The notes under the pieces were generated by a model, which worked only from the letters and a program-made list of their open reading frames with translations, made no database searches and was not told the DNA's origin. From NCBI GenBank assembly GCA_022827685.1, contig JAJEIH010000144.1, positions 34,408 to 98,407 of the forward strand: a DNA stretch of 64,000 nucleotides, given 5' to 3'. Positions 18,336 through 27,387 of the stretch are shown here, in pieces. The stretch comes from Alphaproteobacteria bacterium. Lineage in GTDB: Bacteria > Pseudomonadota > Alphaproteobacteria > Bin95. Made by a program: the position numbers and the translations under genes. Position 1 is the stretch's first letter. Every line of letters begins with the position of its first letter.

Positions 18336-18827
18336 TTATCCCTGATCGACCGGCCGTTCGGTCCTCACGCCGACGCCGCGCGCCCGGCAGACATGGTTGC
18401 CGTCCTGGTCGTAGTAATCGACAAGGCGCTCGGTGAAGGTGAGCTTGCCGGCGCGCCGGCTCTCCTTCTCCCAGGTCTCGCCCTGGCTGTAGCGCGCGGT
18501 GAGCACATCGCCCGGCCGGACCGGGCGGGTATATTCGAAATGCTGCTCGGCATGGAGCCCGCCCGAAGTCGCCGGCTTGCCCTCGATGCCGGACGGACTG
18601 CCGCCCGAGCCGAACCAGGCCTCGCCGTCCTTGATGCGCAGCGGGTATTCGGGGTCGAACTGGGCCACCGCCTGCGGGAAGGTCGGCGGCGCCACCTGCG
18701 CGCCCACCGGGTTGCCCTCGCCTTGGCCCGGATCGTGATAGGCGGGGTTGTAGTCTCCGATCGAGCGGGCGAACATCATCACATGCGTGCCCTCGACCGG
18801 GAAGGTGACGGTCTTTTCGTCCGACAC
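18336..18827 (-). CDS. MaoC N-terminal-like (FAS1-type) dehydratase subunit
   Basis: A 163-residue hot-dog protein related to the MaoC N-terminal dehydratase domain. It contains 'VMMFARSIGDYNPAYHDP' and 'HAEQHFEYTRPVRPGDVLTA', typical of FAS1-dehydratase-like subunits. With the complete-motif hydratase at 17905-18321 immediately downstream it could form a heterodimer, in the manner of actinobacterial HadAB. It is the first gene of a three-gene operon ending with the TcuA-like flavoprotein. Substrate is unknown. Confidence 0.82.
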   Translation of the reverse strand: MSDEKTVTFPVEGTHVMMFARSIGDYNPAYHDPGQGEGNPVGAQVAPPTFPQAVAQFDPEYPLRIKDGEAWFGSGGSPSGIEGKPATSGGLHAEQHFEYTRPVRPGDVLTARYSQGETWEKESRRAGKLTFTERLVDYYDQDGNHVCRARGVGVRTERPVDQG

Positions 18828-18876
18828 GGGGCGGCTCTCCTTGCTTGGATGCTGACCGGGCGACTATAGCGGGGCC

Positions 18877-19335
18877 ATGGACGCGGACAAGAGCACGCTT
18901 CACCTCATCAAGCTGTCGGTCGGAACCGGGAGCGTCGAAGGGCTGGCGGACTGGCAGGCCAGCCGCCGGGCCCACTGGAAGGCCGTGGAAGGCCGCGCCA
19001 TCGCAAGACACATCACCCGCATGACGCCGCGCCGGGGCGAGGAAATACTGGCCGGCGACGGGTCGATCTACTGGGTCATCAAGGGCTTCGTGCTGGCACG
19101 GCAGCGCATCCTCGCCTTCGAGCCGGCGCCGGGTGCGGGCGGCAGGCCCAGCTGCGCCATCCTGCTCGACGAGGCGCTCGTCCGCGTGGTGCCGCGCGCC
19201 CACCGCCCCTTCCAGGGCTGGCGCTACCTGCGCGGCGAGGACGCGCCCGCCGACCTGCCGCCCGGCCTCGACGCCGACGGCGACGCGCTCCCCCCGCGCC
19301 TCGCCGCCGAACTCGGCGAACTCGGGCTTCTGTAG
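18877..19335 (+). CDS. DUF1489 family protein
   Basis: A 152-residue protein matching DUF1489, a family largely restricted to Alphaproteobacteria. It has the opening 'LHLIKLSVGTGSVEGLADWQ', the 'THxTRMTPRRGEEILAGDGS'-type core (here HITRMTPRR) and the end 'ILLDEALVRVVPRAHRPFQG'. No function is established. It is divergent from the MaoC operon, with 49 bases between starts, so both promoters must lie in that short gap. It also helps place the organism among Alphaproteobacteria. Confidence 0.85.
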   Translation: MDADKSTLHLIKLSVGTGSVEGLADWQASRRAHWKAVEGRAIARHITRMTPRRGEEILAGDGSIYWVIKGFVLARQRILAFEPAPGAGGRPSCAILLDEALVRVVPRAHRPFQGWRYLRGEDAPADLPPGLDADGDALPPRLAAELGELGLL

Positions 19336-19396
19336 CGATGGCCGCAGGCAAGCTGCAATCCCGGAACAGGACTATTCGAGCAACAGGCAGGCCCGG

Positions 19397-19615
19397 TTGA
19401 AGTTGCCCAACGCCGACCGGGTTATCGTCGACCGCCGCAAGATCGTCGGTTATTGCCTCAATCCCGGACACGACGACGGCGTCCACAAGGCCCGCCTGTT
19501 TCAAGCAATCGTCGGCGTGAACCGAGAGAATTCCGGTTTGCTGATCGACGCGCTCCGGAGAGCTGCCGTGGTCAGATCCGCATGGATCGTAAGGACGGGT
19601 AGTGTCTCACTTTGA
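19397..19615 (+). pseudogene. DUF6883 gene, interrupted 5' part
   Basis: Translation from TTG 19397 gives 'LPNADRVIVDRRKIVGYCLN' and 'HKARLFQAIVGVNRENSGLL', the conserved front half of DUF6883. It then jumps directly to VVRSAWIVRTG, the last strand, apparently missing about 30 residues that normally lie between. The frame ends at a TGA inside a 20-bp repeat. The expected last residues appear again 1.18 kb downstream at 20774-20812. The gene is therefore broken by both an internal deletion and an insertion. Confidence 0.65.
19596..19615. repeat. 20-bp direct repeat, left copy
   Basis: CGGGTAGTGTCTCACTTTGA matches 20638-20657 in 19 of 20 positions and in the same orientation. The stop codons of both the DUF6883 remnant (plus) and the GT25 gene (minus) lie inside it. 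The position at the break point of the DUF6883 gene suggests an insertion-element end. I cannot name the family. Confidence 0.6.
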
Positions 19616-20347
19616 CTTTGCTCTTGCCCGCGAGAACAGCATGTCGGCTTTCCGGTAGGGAAACCCGGCCACGCGCTCCGACGGCGTCCGTTTCAGCGTC
19701 GGCCACGGGCCGGCGGCCGTGATAGAGGAGGGCATCCCCGCGTCACGGACGATTGCCGGATCGACGGCATAAACGCGCAAACCGTTCTTCCACCATTTCG
19801 AGTAGAGATCGTCGATTTGGGAGCGGATACGCCAGCAGTATCGCAGCAACACTTCCGCCGCCTCCAGCCGGATGAGATAGCCTCTGCCGCTCATGCGCCT
19901 GCGGCACTGGATGAGCCGCCGGCCGCTGTCCAGCGCGGCGACCATGCGGACCATCCGCTGCGGCCTTTTCGTTTCGGCGAGATAGGCGATATCCCATTCG
20001 TCCCGAATGGACATGACCTCCGCGACGATCTCCCGGAACCCGTCTTCCAGCCGCGCGTCGTCTTCCAGGATGAGCGCATAGGGCGTCCGGGTCTCGACCA
20101 GGCGCTCCCACAAGCCGTAGTGCGACAGGAAACAGCCGACCTCGCCCGGGCGCAGGTTGCGACGCCGCATGATGCGGAACCACATGGTGTCCAGACGATC
20201 GGCAAAGCTCGCGACATCAAGCGCCGCGCCGTCCACGCCTTCGAAGAATTCGAAGTCGAAGCCGGTCAGTTCCTGCGCCATGAGGGCGCGGCGCTCCGGC
20301 TCGCGGGTGAGGGAAATAACGAAGATAGGCGGCATTGCGCTCGACAT
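19607..20347 (-). CDS. Glycosyltransferase family 25 (LPS-type) protein
   Basis: A 246-residue GT25 enzyme. The N-terminus 'PPIFVISLTREPERRALMAQ' and 'GEVGCFLSHYGLWERLVE' with the DxD-like 'ALILEDDARLEDGF' are diagnostic. Family members transfer sugars in lipopolysaccharide synthesis, or modify hydroxylysine in eukaryotes. The ATG at 20347 follows GAGG with a six-base spacer; MPPIF at 20335 is an alternative. Its last codons run into the left 20-bp repeat, so its C-terminus may have been redefined by insertion. It stands alone, is flanked by direct repeats and lies within a split gene, so it is probably mobile cargo. Confidence 0.82.
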   Translation of the reverse strand: MSSAMPPIFVISLTREPERRALMAQELTGFDFEFFEGVDGAALDVASFADRLDTMWFRIMRRRNLRPGEVGCFLSHYGLWERLVETRTPYALILEDDARLEDGFREIVAEVMSIRDEWDIAYLAETKRPQRMVRMVAALDSGRRLIQCRRRMSGRGYLIRLEAAEVLLRYCWRIRSQIDDLYSKWWKNGLRVYAVDPAIVRDAGMPSSITAAGPWPTLKRTPSERVAGFPYRKADMLFSRARAKSK

Positions 20348-20637
20348 GACGGACCTCGCAAGGCCCGACCGGGTGCCGGGCCGTTGCAATCACCGCACGA
20401 GGCTTAGTCGTGAGAGACCCCGCCTATTCGCCGGGCTCCGGGTGATCGGCCCGGTGCCGGGTTTCGGCTGTTGTATTTGACGGGCGACCCGACAGAGCGG
20501 GAAGCCTCATTCGGTGATTGCAGGAGTCAGTCTGCGTTCTGAAAATCCTCGATGCAAGCACGGCATGACTCTGTTGACGCCGCGATCACCGTCGTCCGCT
20601 TTCTTGCGCGGAGTGTTGACCGTGCTTATGTAAAGCG
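20348..20637. other. Non-coding stretch upstream of GT25
   Basis: I see no gene, RNA or clear terminator here. It should hold the GT25 promoter. It is part of the insertion that splits the DUF6883 gene. Confidence 0.4.
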
Positions 20638-20657
20638 CGGGTAGTGTCTCAGTTTGA
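20638..20657. repeat. 20-bp direct repeat, right copy
   Basis: CGGGTAGTGTCTCAGTTTGA is the second copy of the 19596-19615 repeat, with one mismatch. About 116 bases of unassigned sequence follow before the DUF6883 tail resumes, so the insertion may be nested or composite. Confidence 0.6.
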
Positions 20658-20773
20658 AATATGAAGCCGGCCCCGGAGGCATGGGCAGGCGCTACGGGGC
20701 CACCCCGCCGATGTCATAGGCAACGCCTGAGGACGGGCGAGGAGTTGCCGCAACCGGTTACTTGCCATATTCG

Positions 20774-20812
20774 GTAAATGAAGACCATCCTTGGCTCCGG
20801 TTGATGACATGA
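20774..20812 (+). pseudogene. DUF6883 gene, detached 3' tail
   Basis: In frame, this reads VNEDHPWLRLMT and then TGA. It fits the usual DUF6883 ending (a 'GEDxPRLxTCY' pattern) and would continue IVRT of the 5' part if the 1.18 kb between them were removed. The TGA at 20810-20812 overlaps the ATG of the DUF4926 gene as ATGA, the arrangement of a coupled two-gene unit. Confidence 0.5.
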
Positions 20813-21033
20813 CCGAATCGCGACGACCGGAATTGCTGGACTTGGTAGCCGTGCTCGCGAGCCCGGCCGATTCGGAGGTTCGCGCCGGCGACGTCGGCAC
20901 CGTTGTTGAGCTCCTCCCGCCCGACGCCGTGGAAATCGAGTTCCTGAGCCGCGACGGTCGAACCCGGCATGTCGGTATATTGCCCCTGAGCGATGTATTG
21001 GCCCTCAACCGCGAACGAACCCGCGTCGCCTGA
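20809..21033 (+). CDS. DUF4926 domain protein
   Basis: A 74-residue protein with the DUF4926 pattern: 'ELLDLVAVLASP', then 'VRAGDVGTVVELLPPDAVEI', then EFLSRDGRTRHVGILPLSD in continuation. The fold is a small SH3-like barrel of unknown role. As I recall, DUF4926 genes often sit directly after DUF6883 genes, and here the ATG overlaps the stop of the DUF6883 tail. The gene itself looks intact although its partner is broken. An upstream in-frame TTG at 20791 is less likely as a start. Confidence 0.7.
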   Translation: MTESRRPELLDLVAVLASPADSEVRAGDVGTVVELLPPDAVEIEFLSRDGRTRHVGILPLSDVLALNRERTRVA

Positions 21034-21061
21034 TCCGGCGCAGCGGAGCGCTTCCGCCCTC

Positions 21062-22492
21062 TCAGGCGGCAAGCGCGAACAGGCGGTCCAGGTCGAGATG
21101 CGTTTCCAGATGGTCGGCGAGGCCGTCCAGCGCGGCGTCGATCTCCGCCTCCCAGGCCCGTTGCCGCTCCGCGCCCATGCGCGCGAGGAAGCGTTCGCGG
21201 AACCCGTCATTCGCGAACAGGCCGTGGCAGTAGGTGCCGAACACGAGGCCGTCTTCCGAGACCGCGCCCTCCGGGCGTCCGTCGAGATTGAGGAACGGCC
21301 GCGCCAGCGCGGGCCCGGAGCTGCGGCCCATGTGGATTTCGTAGCCGGTGAGCCCGTCGGCGGTCCTGACCGGCACGGTGCGTTTTTCGCCCGCCAGCAC
21401 CGTCTCGATGTCGAGCAGGCCGAGGCCGGCGCTCGATCCGGGAGGACCCTCGATCCCGTCCGGGTCCGACACGCGCCGGCCCAGCATCTGGAAGCCGCCG
21501 CAGAGCCCCAGCACGCGGCCGCCCCGGCGCAGATGGGCGCGGATGTCGATATCCCAGCCCTGGTCCTTGAGGAAGGCGAGGTCGGCCCGCGTGTTCTTGC
21601 TGCCGGGCAGCACGGCGAGGTCGATATCGGCGGGCAGCGCCTCGCCGGGACGCACGAAGCGCACGCCGACCTCGCCGGCAAGCGGGTCGAGATCGTCGAA
21701 ATTGGCGATGCGCGGATAGCGGAAGGCCGCGACGCGCGGCGGCCCCGCCGGCGAGCGGTCGGCTTCCAGAGCCATGGAGTCCTCCGCCGGCAGCTTGCCC
21801 GCGTCCTCGAACCAGGGCACGACCCCGAGGCAGGGCAGCCCCGCGAGGCGCTCCAGCGCGGGAATTGCCGGATCGAACAGGGCGGGGTCGCCCCGGAACC
21901 TGTTGACGATATAGCCTTTGAGGCGGGCTGCATCGGCGGGCGGCAGCACATGGCGCGTGCCGGCGATTGCCGCGATGACGCCGCCCCGGTCGATATCGGC
22001 GACCAGCACCACCGGCAGCCCGGCCGCCTCGGCAAAGCCCATATTGGCGATGTCGCCGGCGCGCAGATTGATCTCCGAGGCGCTGCCGGCCCCCTCGACC
22101 AGAACGAGGTCCGCATCGGCGGCGAGCCGGCCGAAGGCATCCAGCGCGCCTTCCAGAAGGCCGGCCTTCAGGCGCGCATACTCCTTCGCATCCGCCCGCC
22201 CGACGGCGCGTCCCGCCAGCACGACCTGTGCGCCGAGCTCCGATTCGGGTTTCAGCAGCACCGGGTTCATGTCCACATGCGGCGCCACGCCGGCGGCCCG
22301 CGCCTGCAGCGCCTGGGCGCGGCCGATCTCGCCGCCTTCCGGCGTGACCGCGGCGTTGTTCGACATGTTCTGCGGCTTGAACGGCCTGACGCGCAGCCCG
22401 CGCCGCGCCCAGCCCCGGCAGAGCCCCGCCACGATCAGCGACTTGCCGGCGTCCGAGCCGGTCCCCTGCACCATCAGCGCCCTGGCCGGCAT
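21062..22492 (-). CDS. cobQ: Cobyric acid synthase
   Basis: A 476-residue glutamine-dependent amidotransferase that amidates four carboxylates of adenosylcobyrinic acid a,c-diamide. The N-terminal ATP-dependent synthetase domain has GTGSDAGKS (10-18) and the '[20 protein letters not shown]' signature of CobQ. The C-terminal glutaminase-like domain has the nucleophile Cys in '[14 protein letters not shown]' and the His in 'TYCHGLF'. It closes the minus-strand cobalamin run, 47 bases after the SYLF gene. Confidence 0.95.
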   Translation of the reverse strand: MPARALMVQGTGSDAGKSLIVAGLCRGWARRGLRVRPFKPQNMSNNAAVTPEGGEIGRAQALQARAAGVAPHVDMNPVLLKPESELGAQVVLAGRAVGRADAKEYARLKAGLLEGALDAFGRLAADADLVLVEGAGSASEINLRAGDIANMGFAEAAGLPVVLVADIDRGGVIAAIAGTRHVLPPADAARLKGYIVNRFRGDPALFDPAIPALERLAGLPCLGVVPWFEDAGKLPAEDSMALEADRSPAGPPRVAAFRYPRIANFDDLDPLAGEVGVRFVRPGEALPADIDLAVLPGSKNTRADLAFLKDQGWDIDIRAHLRRGGRVLGLCGGFQMLGRRVSDPDGIEGPPGSSAGLGLLDIETVLAGEKRTVPVRTADGLTGYEIHMGRSSGPALARPFLNLDGRPEGAVSEDGLVFGTYCHGLFANDGFRERFLARMGAERQRAWEAEIDAALDGLADHLETHLDLDRLFALAA

Positions 22493-22539
22493 GGCGTCGC
22501 GCCCGCTTCGAGAGCGACCGGAACCGGCGCTCCGGCCCG

Positions 22540-23238
22540 CTAGAACCGGCTCAACGCCTCGCGAAGCGCATCGGCGGCGGGGTTGGCGTGGGCGCGCTCG
22601 ACGACAATGGCGTGAGGCGTCGCGCCCTCCTTGTAGAAGGCCCGGTTCCAGTCATGGCGGCGCGCAATCACCGCGCCTTCGAGGGAGGCGCCGGCGAAGA
22701 GGCCCTGGCTTGTGGAGAAGGTGAGAATGTCGGGGCCGACATTGCTGGTTATCGCACCCTCTATGCCCGCGCCCTTGGGGCCGGCTGCGGCGGAGGCGTC
22801 GGCGCCGATCTTCATCTGGTCTTCGAGCACCGCCTCGACGCCGCCGTCCGTGCGTATCACCAGCATCGCCTCGGCGGTCTGGCCGCCGATCTGGATGCCG
22901 AAGCTGATCGACGCCATGGTGTAGAAAGCCGGGTAGCTCCACGATCCCTTCTCATTGCGCGCCAGCAGCACGCCGCTGCCGCCCTCGCCGCCCACCAGGA
23001 ACGCGCCCTTGATGAGGGTCGGGAAGATCAGCACCGCTTTCGCCTGGCCGAGAAAATGCTGGAGGCTCGGCCCGACATCCGGATCGCGGGCAAGGCGCTG
23101 GACCGTGATCCGGGCCTTGTCCACGAGTTCGGTCGCCTCCGTCTCGTCCGTCGAGGCCGCGGCAGGCGCTGACCAGAGCGCGGCGACCAGCAGCAGCGGG
23201 AGGATCGGGCGGGCTGACATGTGCTTCATCGGCGCCAT
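22540..23238 (-). CDS. SYLF (YSC84-like) lipid-binding protein, exported
   Basis: A 232-residue protein. The first about 28 residues form a signal peptide (basic start, '[18 protein letters not shown]'). The rest is a SYLF domain: '[20 protein letters not shown]', [10 protein letters not shown] and '[15 protein letters not shown]' are characteristic. SYLF domains bind phosphoinositide-like lipids in eukaryotes; the bacterial role is unclear. ATGs at 23238, 23229 and 23220 are all possible starts. It lies 4 bases after cobO and upstream of cobQ, an unexpected guest in a cobalamin operon. Confidence 0.88.
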   Translation of the reverse strand: MAPMKHMSARPILPLLLVAALWSAPAAASTDETEATELVDKARITVQRLARDPDVGPSLQHFLGQAKAVLIFPTLIKGAFLVGGEGGSGVLLARNEKGSWSYPAFYTMASISFGIQIGGQTAEAMLVIRTDGGVEAVLEDQMKIGADASAAAGPKGAGIEGAITSNVGPDILTFSTSQGLFAGASLEGAVIARRHDWNRAFYKEGATPHAIVVERAHANPAADALREALSRF

Positions 23239-23242
23239 GCTC

Positions 23243-23872
23243 CTAGAATTCGATGCCGATCTGAGCCTTCACACCGGCGCGGAAGGGGTGTTTCACCAGG
23301 GTCATTTCGGTGACGAGGTCGGCGACTTCAATCAATTCCGGCCGGGCGTTGCGCCCGGTGATGACGACATGCAGGTCCTCGCGGCGGCCTGTCAGCGCCG
23401 ACAGCACCCGGTCGAGGTCCAGATAGCCGTAACGCAGCACGATGTTCAGCTCGTCGAGGATCACCATGGCGTTCGACGGGTCGGCCATCATGGCTTCGGA
23501 CATTTCCCAGGCGGCTTCGGCGGCGGCGATGTCGCGCGCGCGGTCCTGCGTCTCCCAGGTGAAGCCCTCGCCCATGGCGCGAATCTCGACCAGCTCCGGG
23601 AAACGGGCGAAGACCTGGCGCTCGCCGGTTTTCCACACGCCCTTGACGAACTGCACCACACCGACCTTGAGGCCGTTGCCGACGGCGCGGGCCGCCAGCC
23701 CGAAGGCCGCTGTCGATTTGCCCTTGCCCTTGCCGGTATGGACGATCAGCAGGCCCTTTTCGATGGTCTTTGTGGCCAGCATCCGGTCGCGCGCGGCCTT
23801 GCGCTTGCGGGCTTTTTCGTTGGCGCGGGCATTGACGGTTTCTTCGTCGGGGAGGCTGGGCTCCGGGCTCAT
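23243..23872 (-). CDS. cobO: Cob(I)yrinic acid a,c-diamide adenosyltransferase
   Basis: A 209-residue CobA/CobO/BtuR-type corrinoid adenosyltransferase, which attaches the 5'-deoxyadenosyl group of ATP to reduced corrinoid. The P-loop GKGKGKST is at 47-54. 'VILDELNIVLRYGYLDLD' and 'VVITGRNARPELIEVADLVT' are family signatures, and the C-terminal 'KHPFRAGVKAQIGIEF' is nearly invariant. Its ATG overlaps the cobN stop by four bases, consistent with translational coupling. It fits the aerobic route defined by CobN. Confidence 0.95.
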   Translation of the reverse strand: MSPEPSLPDEETVNARANEKARKRKAARDRMLATKTIEKGLLIVHTGKGKGKSTAAFGLAARAVGNGLKVGVVQFVKGVWKTGERQVFARFPELVEIRAMGEGFTWETQDRARDIAAAEAAWEMSEAMMADPSNAMVILDELNIVLRYGYLDLDRVLSALTGRREDLHVVITGRNARPELIEVADLVTEMTLVKHPFRAGVKAQIGIEF

Positions 23873-26800
23873 GGGCGCTCTCCGCTCGCCAGCGACCGGA
23901 GCAGATCATAGCCGAAATTGGCTCTCGGACGCCACAGGCCCCGGTCCAGCGCCTCCAGGAACCGCGCCGCCGTCTCGCGAAGCGCGGCGGGGTTGCTGCT
24001 CTCCATGAACGCGCGCACCGCCTCGTCGCGGATATAGGCGTCGAACAGCATCTCGAAATGATGGTCCTTCACCGCGCCCGTCGTGGCCGCGAAGGCGAAG
24101 AGGTAATCGACCGTGGCGGCGATCTCGAAAGCGCCCTTGTAGCCGTGGCGCATGACGCCGCGGATCCATTTGGGGTTGGCGGCGCGCGCGCGCACCGTGC
24201 GGGCGATCTCCTCCTCCAGGCTCATGATGCGCGGGCGTTCCGGGCGGGTGTGGTCGTTGTGATAGACCGCGGGCCGGCGCCCGGAGAGCATCGCCGCCGC
24301 CGCCGCCAGCCCGCCCTCGAACTGGTAGTAGTCGTCGCTGTCGAGCAGGTCGTGCTCGCGGTTGTCCTGGTTGTGGACGACGGCCTCGATGCGCGCGAGC
24401 CGGCGCTCGAACGCATGATGCGCGGGCCGGCCCTCCTCGCCCGCGCCATAGGCGTAGCCGCCCCAGGCGACATAGGCGCGCGCGAGGTCCCCGGGCCCGT
24501 CCCAGCCGCCCTCGTCGATCAGGGCCTGCAGGCCCGCGCCATACGCGCCCGGCATGGAGCCGAAGACGCGCCAGGTCGCCTCGCGGAAGCCGTCTCCTTC
24601 CGGCGTGCGGAGCGGGTTGTCGTCCTCCTCGAGCCGGGCGACCGCGCGGACCGCGCTGTCGAACAGGTCGATCAGGCCCGGAAAGGCGTCGCGGAAGAAC
24701 CCGGAAATGCGCAGCGTGACATCGACCCGCGGGCGGTCGAGCACGCTGCGCGGCACGATCTCGAAGCCTGTGACCCGCCCGGAGCCGCTGTCCCATGTCG
24801 GGCGCACGCCCATCAGCGCCAGCGCCTGGGCGATGTCGTCGCCGCCGGTCCGCATGCAGCTGGTTCCCCAGGCGGAGAGCGCCAGCGCGCGCGGCCATTC
24901 GCCGTGGTCGCGGACATGGCGCTCCACCAGCAGCGTGGCCGAATGCCAGCCGAGCTGCACGGCGGCGGGCGTCGGCACGGCGCGCGTGTCGACGGAGTAG
25001 AAGTTGCGCCCCGTCGGCAGCACGTCCGGCCGTCCCCGCGTCGGCGCGCCGGAGGGGCCGGGCTCGATGAAACGGCCGGCGAGGCCCGCCTTGAGGCCGG
25101 CGATTTCCGCGGCGCCCGAGCGGTCCAGAGCCGGGGCCAGCGTTTCCGTCAGGAAGCCGAGCGCGGCGGCGCTTTCGGGGCCGGGCGGTTCGTCCGCGCC
25201 GTCCGCCAGCCGGGCCATCGCGGCTTCCAGCCGCTCCAGTGTGTCGCCGGCCGTGCGCCAGAGCGCGTCGCCGGTCAGGAAGGAAGGCCGGGGGCCGGTC
25301 CAGGGCGCGCCGAGGTCCTCGCCCATTTCGAGGCCGAGGTCCGCCATGAGCGCCGGCAGTAGGCGCGAGCGCATGGCGGCCACCAGCAGGTCGCGCCGCT
25401 GCCGGCCTTGCGGAGACGCGCCGAAGACGTGCAGCCCGTCGCGGATCTGCAGCTCCTTCAGCTCGCAGAGATAACCGTCGAGCTTGCCGAGCGCCGCCGC
25501 CTCGCCGTCCTCCGGGCGGATGCCGCAATCGGCCGCCAGCCCGCCGCGCCCCGCCAGGTCGAGGATCGCCTCGGCCAGCACGGGCAGGCGGCGCGGGTCG
25601 AGCACCGTTGCCTGGAAATATTCGTCCACCATCCTTTCCAACTCCACCATGGCCCCGTGGCTCTCCGCGCGTGTGAGCGGGGGCGTGAGGTGATCGACAA
25701 TTGCGGCATGAGTGCGGCGTTTGGCCTGCGCGCCCTCGCCCGGATCGTTGACGATGAAGGGATAGAAGTTCGGCAGAGGGCCGAGCACGGCGTCGGGGAA
25801 GCAGTCCCCTGAAAGCGCCAACGCCTTGCCCGGCAGCCATTCCAGATTGCCGTGCTTGCCGAGATGGACGACCGCATGCGCCCCGAAGCCGCGCCTCAGC
25901 CAGCCATAGAAGGCGAGATAGGCGGGCGGCGGCGGCAGGGCCGGGTCGTGGTAGCTGGAGGCCGGGTCGATGTCGTAGCCGCGCGATGGCTGCACCGCGA
26001 CGGTGATGTCGCCGAACAGGAGCGCGGGTATCACGGTGTCCCGGCAGGCGAGACCCCAGCGTTCCCGGACCAGATCGATTGCGCCAGCGGGCAGGCCGTC
26101 CAGGAAGGCCCGGAAATCGCGTTCCGGAAAGACCGGTCCCCCGGTCCGCGCTCCCTGCAGCCGGCGCATGAGCGCATCGCCGTCCGCCGGCAGTCCCTCG
26201 GCCCCAAGCGCGCGGAGCGCGGCGAGCGCCGAAGCCGGCGTGTCGAGGCCGACGCCGTTGCCGATGCGCCCGTCGCGCGTCGGGTAATTGGCAAGAATCA
26301 CGGCGATGCGCTTGCGCCCCGGCCGGCGGAGCCGCGCCCAGTTCGCGGCGAGTTCGGCGACGAACCGCGCCCGGTCCGGCACCGGCCGGTAGCGGGTGAT
26401 GTCGCACTCCGTCGCCGCATCGCGCCGGCTGGCGGCCTTGAACGAGACCGCGCGCGAGATCAGCCGCCCGTCCACTTCCGGCAGCGCGATGTTCATGGCG
26501 ATGTCGCGCGGCGAGAGGCCGCGCGTCCCTTCCCGCCAGGCGGCCTCCGCGCCGCCCGAGAGCACCGCCTGGACCACCGGGCAGTCATAGCGGTCGAGCG
26601 GCCCCGGGCCGGCCGCGCCGCGCGCCGCGAAGCCGGTTGTATTCACGATGACGGAGGGCGGTTCGTCCGCGAACAGGCGGTGCAGCAGGGCGAGCGAGTC
26701 CGGGTCCTTGAGGCTGGAAATCGCGACCGGCCGGGGCGAAAGGCCCGCCGCCGCCATCTCTTCGGCCAGCATGTCGATCGCCGCGACATTGCCTGCCTGA

Positions 26801-27387
26801 AGATGCGCCCGGTAGAACAGCAGCGGCGCAACCGGGCCGTCGCCGGCGGCTGCCGCATAGGGCCGGGCGCGCGGGATCGGCGCGGGCTCCTGCCAGCGGG
26901 CGGGGCGGCCGAGCAGGTGGGCGGCGTAGCGCAGGCAGTTCAGCGCGTTGTCGGGGCCGCCCTCGGCCAGGTAGCGCCAGAAGCGCCGGCAGGCTTCGGC
27001 GTCGAGGCTGGAGAAGGCACCGAGTTCCGGGTCCGGCCGGTCGTCCCCGGGCAGCAGCGCCACCGGGGCCTCCAGCGCTTCCAGCCGCTCGACGCCGTAG
27101 GGCCAGTAGCCGCGCCCGCCGAGCAGGCGCACCACCACCAGCCGGGCGCGTGAGAGCACGCGCTCGACATGCAGATCGACGGAGAGGTTGTGGCCGAGGG
27201 CCATGATGTTGGCGAGCCGCAGCGTCGGGGCCCGCTCATCCTCGGCGAGGCGTTTTCGCTGCGCTTCGGCGAGGAGCGCGAGCTCGGTGTCGGCCGCGCT
27301 CAGGATCGCGATGTCGCCCGGCGTCTGGCCGAGATCGACGGCCTCGCCTTCCTCGACCGCGCCCGGGGTTGCGGCTAGGAGATGCAC
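23869..27387 (-). CDS. cobN: Cobaltochelatase, CobN subunit
   Basis: A 1172-residue large subunit of the ATP-dependent aerobic cobaltochelatase, which inserts Co2+ into hydrogenobyrinate a,c-diamide together with CobS and CobT. It resembles magnesium chelatase BchH. Landmarks are 'VIVNTTGFAARG', 'VIPALLFGDITVAVQPSRGY', 'VHLGKHGNLEWLPGKALALS' and 'NPKWIRGVMRHGYKGAFEIA'. It starts with GTG at 27387 and overlaps the CobW stop by 13 bases. CobS and CobT are not in the window, so they must be encoded elsewhere. Confidence 0.95.
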   Translation of the reverse strand: MHLLAATPGAVEEGEAVDLGQTPGDIAILSAADTELALLAEAQRKRLAEDERAPTLRLANIMALGHNLSVDLHVERVLSRARLVVVRLLGGRGYWPYGVERLEALEAPVALLPGDDRPDPELGAFSSLDAEACRRFWRYLAEGGPDNALNCLRYAAHLLGRPARWQEPAPIPRARPYAAAAGDGPVAPLLFYRAHLQAGNVAAIDMLAEEMAAAGLSPRPVAISSLKDPDSLALLHRLFADEPPSVIVNTTGFAARGAAGPGPLDRYDCPVVQAVLSGGAEAAWREGTRGLSPRDIAMNIALPEVDGRLISRAVSFKAASRRDAATECDITRYRPVPDRARFVAELAANWARLRRPGRKRIAVILANYPTRDGRIGNGVGLDTPASALAALRALGAEGLPADGDALMRRLQGARTGGPVFPERDFRAFLDGLPAGAIDLVRERWGLACRDTVIPALLFGDITVAVQPSRGYDIDPASSYHDPALPPPPAYLAFYGWLRRGFGAHAVVHLGKHGNLEWLPGKALALSGDCFPDAVLGPLPNFYPFIVNDPGEGAQAKRRTHAAIVDHLTPPLTRAESHGAMVELERMVDEYFQATVLDPRRLPVLAEAILDLAGRGGLAADCGIRPEDGEAAALGKLDGYLCELKELQIRDGLHVFGASPQGRQRRDLLVAAMRSRLLPALMADLGLEMGEDLGAPWTGPRPSFLTGDALWRTAGDTLERLEAAMARLADGADEPPGPESAAALGFLTETLAPALDRSGAAEIAGLKAGLAGRFIEPGPSGAPTRGRPDVLPTGRNFYSVDTRAVPTPAAVQLGWHSATLLVERHVRDHGEWPRALALSAWGTSCMRTGGDDIAQALALMGVRPTWDSGSGRVTGFEIVPRSVLDRPRVDVTLRISGFFRDAFPGLIDLFDSAVRAVARLEEDDNPLRTPEGDGFREATWRVFGSMPGAYGAGLQALIDEGGWDGPGDLARAYVAWGGYAYGAGEEGRPAHHAFERRLARIEAVVHNQDNREHDLLDSDDYYQFEGGLAAAAAMLSGRRPAVYHNDHTRPERPRIMSLEEEIARTVRARAANPKWIRGVMRHGYKGAFEIAATVDYLFAFAATTGAVKDHHFEMLFDAYIRDEAVRAFMESSNPAALRETAARFLEALDRGLWRPRANFGYDLLRSLASGERP

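Noticed and set aside
19596..20657. Complete insertion sequence
   Set aside because: No transposase is encoded and the repeats are direct, not inverted. The interior gene is a glycosyltransferase.
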